DNA of 64,000 nucleotides from Pseudomonas fluorescens. Lineage in GTDB: Bacteria > Pseudomonadota > Gammaproteobacteria > Pseudomonadales > Pseudomonadaceae. Shown here piece by piece: positions 61,640 through 64,000 of the stretch (position 1 is the stretch's first letter; each line of letters opens with the position of its first letter). Below the pieces are notes generated by a model. It saw only the letters and a list, made by a program, of their open reading frames with translations. It was not told the origin of the DNA and searched no databases. The position numbers were made by a program, and so were the translations under genes. The stretch is from NCBI RefSeq assembly GCF_000802965.1, contig NZ_JSAK01000038.1:26715-90714 (forward strand). The letters are read 5' to 3'.

Positions 61640-62418
61640 GGCGCGTTCGCCGGCAGGTTGATCATGTCGCGGTAGGTGACCTCGCTTTCATTGAGCAGGC
61701 GCTCGATGTCGCCGGCATCGACCATGCGCTGCAATTTCGCATTGATTTCCGGCATTCGGGTGGCCAGTGGCGAAAGGCGCGACACCGCCACCCGTAGATA
61801 GTCCACGCTCAATGCCTTGGGCAGCGCCACGATGTCTTGCGCCCCTGCCAGGCTTTCAATGTACAACTGCCCTGTGCGGCGTTCCTGGGTGATGAAATCG
61901 ATGCGCCCGCGAATCAGTTTTCCGAAGTTCTGGCGGCTGTCGGAAACCCATTCGATGTTGTTGTTTTGCGCGACCATGCGATCGAACTCCACGCCATAGC
62001 TTTCCCCAAACAGCAGTCCACCACGGTACTTGGCCAGGTCTTCAAGACGTTCGAACTGCACCGGATGCTGGCGATTGATGAACAGCGCGACCTCTTCGCG
62101 CAGCACCGGTACCGTGGAAAACAGCATGCTTTGTTCCCGTTGTGCGCTGCTGTAGGCCAGCACCACATCGACTCGACCTTCGGCCGCGTCAAGCAAGCAA
62201 CGCTTCCAGTTGCCCAGCACCACGATCTCGACGTCGTAGCCCAGTTCGCCAAACAGTTTTTGCACCACACTGGGCGCCAGGCCACGCACCTGCTTGCCGT
62301 CGCTCCAGGATATCGGTGGGTACACCGGATAGTCGCAATAGCGGACCTTTTCTGCCGCCGAGGTGCTGCCCGCCAGCAGCACCAACATCAGCCAGAGCCA
62401 TCGCCCCACAATCGTCAC
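61636..62418 (-). CDS. Periplasmic family-3 binding protein between aruR and aruS
   Basis: The 260-residue protein has a signal peptide (LWLMLVLLAGSTSAAEKVRY). The binding-protein fold begins DYPVYPPISWSDGKQVRGLA, SVVQKLFGELGYDVEIV. It overlaps aruR at one end and aruS at the other, each by four bases. No permease is attached. It may therefore serve as a ligand-binding partner of AruS rather than as part of a transporter. That role is inferred. Confidence 0.85.
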   Translation of the reverse strand: MTIVGRWLWLMLVLLAGSTSAAEKVRYCDYPVYPPISWSDGKQVRGLAPSVVQKLFGELGYDVEIVVLGNWKRCLLDAAEGRVDVVLAYSSAQREQSMLFSTVPVLREEVALFINRQHPVQFERLEDLAKYRGGLLFGESYGVEFDRMVAQNNNIEWVSDSRQNFGKLIRGRIDFITQERRTGQLYIESLAGAQDIVALPKALSVDYLRVAVSRLSPLATRMPEINAKLQRMVDAGDIERLLNESEVTYRDMINLPANAP

Positions 62419-63131
62419 GCCGCCAGGCTGGCGGTGAACAGGTAACCGGCGCCGTGGATGGTGATGATCAACTGCGGCTCGGCCGGGTCGTCGTGTAACT
62501 TGCGGCGCAATCGACCCACCAGGACGTCGATGGAGCGGTCGTTAGGCACCCATTCGCGGTTGCGGATCTGGTCCATCAACTGGTCGCGACTGAGGGTGTG
62601 GCCGCTGTTGCGCAGGAACACGCTGAGCAACTGGTATTCGCCGTGGGTCAGCAGGGTCTCGCTACCGTCGGGATCAATCAGGCGGCGACGGTCGGTGTCC
62701 AGCGCCCAACCGGCAAACTGTTTGACTGGTTTGGAGACAGCTGCGACCGGTTGCGGTGTCTGCGCGTGACGAACCCGGCGGATCAGGTTTTTCGCCCGGG
62801 ACACCAGTTCGCGTGGGTTGAGGGGTTTGATCACGTAGTCATCGGCGCCGCATTCGAGGCCGACGATGCGGTCGATTTCATCATTGCGTCCGGTGATCAG
62901 GATGATTCCGACTTCGGAACGAACGCGCAGTTCGCGAGTAAGGGTCAGGCCGTCCTTGCCCGGCAAGCGGATATCGAGCATGACCAGGTCCACGGTCTGG
63001 CTCGCCAGGAAGCTTTCGGCCAGTTCCGCCGTGGCGGCACAATGCACCTCGTAGCCTTCCTGGGACAAATAGGCCTGCAACAGTTCACGAATCAGCGGAT
63101 CGTCATCGACGATCAGTACCCGAGGCGTCAT
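62415..63131 (-). CDS. aruR: OmpR-family response regulator AruR
   Basis: This 238-residue regulator has a receiver with D9-D11 and phospho-acceptor D53 (LVMLDIRLPGKDG), K in DDYVIKPLN, and a winged-helix output domain (LLTHGEYQLLSVFLRNSGHT, VLVGRLRRKLHDD). The start ATG at 63131 is supported by the receiver starting immediately after it. It is first in the operon with the binding protein and AruS. Confidence 0.9.
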   Translation of the reverse strand: MTPRVLIVDDDPLIRELLQAYLSQEGYEVHCAATAELAESFLASQTVDLVMLDIRLPGKDGLTLTRELRVRSEVGIILITGRNDEIDRIVGLECGADDYVIKPLNPRELVSRAKNLIRRVRHAQTPQPVAAVSKPVKQFAGWALDTDRRRLIDPDGSETLLTHGEYQLLSVFLRNSGHTLSRDQLMDQIRNREWVPNDRSIDVLVGRLRRKLHDDPAEPQLIITIHGAGYLFTASLAA

Positions 63132-63223
63132 TACTTGGAGTCCTGCAAATGCCCGAAGGCGCATTTCTTATTAGAGTGTTTTGCTGCGTCAGCGCCAGAG
63201 AGTAGCCACTGTTGAACGGGCGA

Positions 63224-63871
63224 TCAACAGCTGCTCGTCTGCACGCAAAAGCGCTGCCGTCCACCGGCCTGCAAACCGTCGACCCAGGCCTCGCAAATCT
63301 GCATGCCCTGTTCCGGAGTGAACGTGCCGGGGTTGAGTCCGGACTCCAGCCACAAACCATCAAGCAAGGCGCTGAGACTGATGGCGGCGAGATCGGCGTC
63401 GAAGTTTTCCCAGCCCTCCTCCTGCGCCAATTCCGTCAGCACTTTGCGCAAGATGCCGCGGTACTCGCCATAGGAATGATCGTGCGCCTGGTTGATCGCC
63501 TCGGCAGTTTTCACCGCGCCCCAGAACGCCAGCCAGGCATCGATCAGTTGCGGGTCGAGCAATTCGGCGGAGAACGAACCGCGGAAAAACGCAGAAAGAC
63601 GTTCCCGGGCGTTCGGTGCGGCTTGTTCCATGGCGTCGCGCAGCAGGGTCATGACCCGCCCGGTGATTGCCATGTAGGCTTCGGCCACCAGTTCGTCCTT
63701 GCCGGAATAGTGATGGCTGATCAGCCCCACCGAAACGCCGGCTTCGGCGGATATCTTGCGGATCGACGCCCCCTGGAAACCGTGGCGTTTGAGGCACACC
63801 AACGTCGCCTCGATCAGATTGGCCTTGCGCAACTCCGGTTCCATGCGGGAAAAACGGGCTTCCTGATTCAT
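63224..63871 (-). CDS. TetR-family regulator (BetI-like), regulon copy 2
   Basis: The 215-residue repressor is similar throughout to the TetR at 32216-32851. The helix-turn-helix is GFQGASIRKISAEAGVSVGL, ISHHYSGKDELVAEAY. The ligand domain has DPQLIDAWLAFWGAVKTAEA and LDGLWLESGLNPGTF. I chose the ATG at 63871, which has AGGAG before it. Operator D lies about 50 bp upstream. It is a good candidate repressor of the aru catabolic operon. Confidence 0.9.
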   Translation of the reverse strand: MNQEARFSRMEPELRKANLIEATLVCLKRHGFQGASIRKISAEAGVSVGLISHHYSGKDELVAEAYMAITGRVMTLLRDAMEQAAPNARERLSAFFRGSFSAELLDPQLIDAWLAFWGAVKTAEAINQAHDHSYGEYRGILRKVLTELAQEEGWENFDADLAAISLSALLDGLWLESGLNPGTFTPEQGMQICEAWVDGLQAGGRQRFCVQTSSC

Positions 63872-63921
63872 CGGCGACTCGCTCCTGGATTCGATCATGG
63901 GGCTCGCGTTGTGCGGGCGAG

Positions 63922-63937
63922 CTGAACGACTGTACAG
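63922..63937. promoter_or_regulatory. TetR-type operator D
   Basis: CTGAACGACTGTACAG has six-base arms with one mismatch around GACT, in the promoter region of the second TetR gene. It matches the arm and spacing pattern of operators A to C less perfectly. Confidence 0.45.
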
Positions 63938-63979
63938 CAAGAACGTGGCGTGGCGTAAGCCTGAAAACCGCGTCGCCTG

Positions 63980-64000
63980 CATCGCGAGCAAGCTCGCTTG
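63980..64000. repeat. Partial REP element at window edge
   Basis: ATCGCGAGCAAGCTCGCTTG matches one arm of the local REP family; the other arm is outside the window. Confidence 0.6.

Noticed and set aside
1..64000. CRISPR arrays, rRNA and tRNA genes
   Set aside because: I saw no regularly spaced repeat array, no rRNA segment and no tRNA cloverleaf. A covariance search could still find a short RNA gene that I missed by eye.

Overview
The window looks like a chromosomal segment of a Pseudomonas, probably of the fluorescens group. The arginine-transaminase (aru) genes, orphan cbb3 oxidase subunits, tripartite exporter, high GC coding bias on the right and repeated REP/BIME hairpins all fit. This is inference from gene content; no database search was run.

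Left part (1-15966). A catalase gene runs off the left edge. It is followed by a short group II intron reverse-transcriptase scrap between two copies of an 82-bp repeat, then a type II NADH dehydrogenase-like flavoprotein. A signalling block comes next: a stand-alone receiver protein, a broken LysR gene, a 1827-residue kinase/AAA/GAF/PAS/histidine-kinase protein, a LRAT-like gene split by one in-frame stop, a FixJ-type regulator and a frameshifted, truncated receiver gene. A 14-helix drug exporter and a divergent LysR regulator close the block.

Accessory island (about 15970-30340). This stretch is lower in GC and full of gene remnants: alpha/beta hydrolase, methylenetetrahydrofolate reductase, branched-chain amino-acid binding protein and IS21 helper-ATPase fragments, plus two group II intron 3' ends. 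Intact genes include an orphan ccoN-ccoQ pair, an atcB-atcC pair that should make L-cysteine from aminothiazoline carboxylate, a KfrA-like plasmid protein, and several antitoxins. Only one toxin-antitoxin pair (Xre-RES) is complete. About 1.9 kb at the right end has no recognisable gene but holds a 27-bp near-perfect inverted repeat.

Right part (30344-64000). This is GC-rich core-like DNA with two related systems. The first is a polar amino-acid ABC importer whose ATPase is fused to an AruH-like aminotransferase, with a deacylase, a NIPSNAP protein, a DMT exporter and a TetR regulator. The second is the aru locus: AruH, AruI, an aldehyde dehydrogenase, an ADP-forming acyl-CoA ligase, an acyl-CoA dehydrogenase and an enoyl-CoA hydratase in one operon, followed by a Dpp-type ABC transporter. 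Upstream lie an amino-acid permease and an aruR/binding-protein/aruS signalling operon. A NodT-HlyD-DUF2955 efflux set sits between the two systems.

The two TetR proteins are close paralogues. Inverted repeats of the type TGAAC-N4-GTTCA lie upstream of both TetR genes, of the fusion gene and of the aru catabolic operon. I infer one small regulon joining import, transamination and a CoA-linked degradation route.
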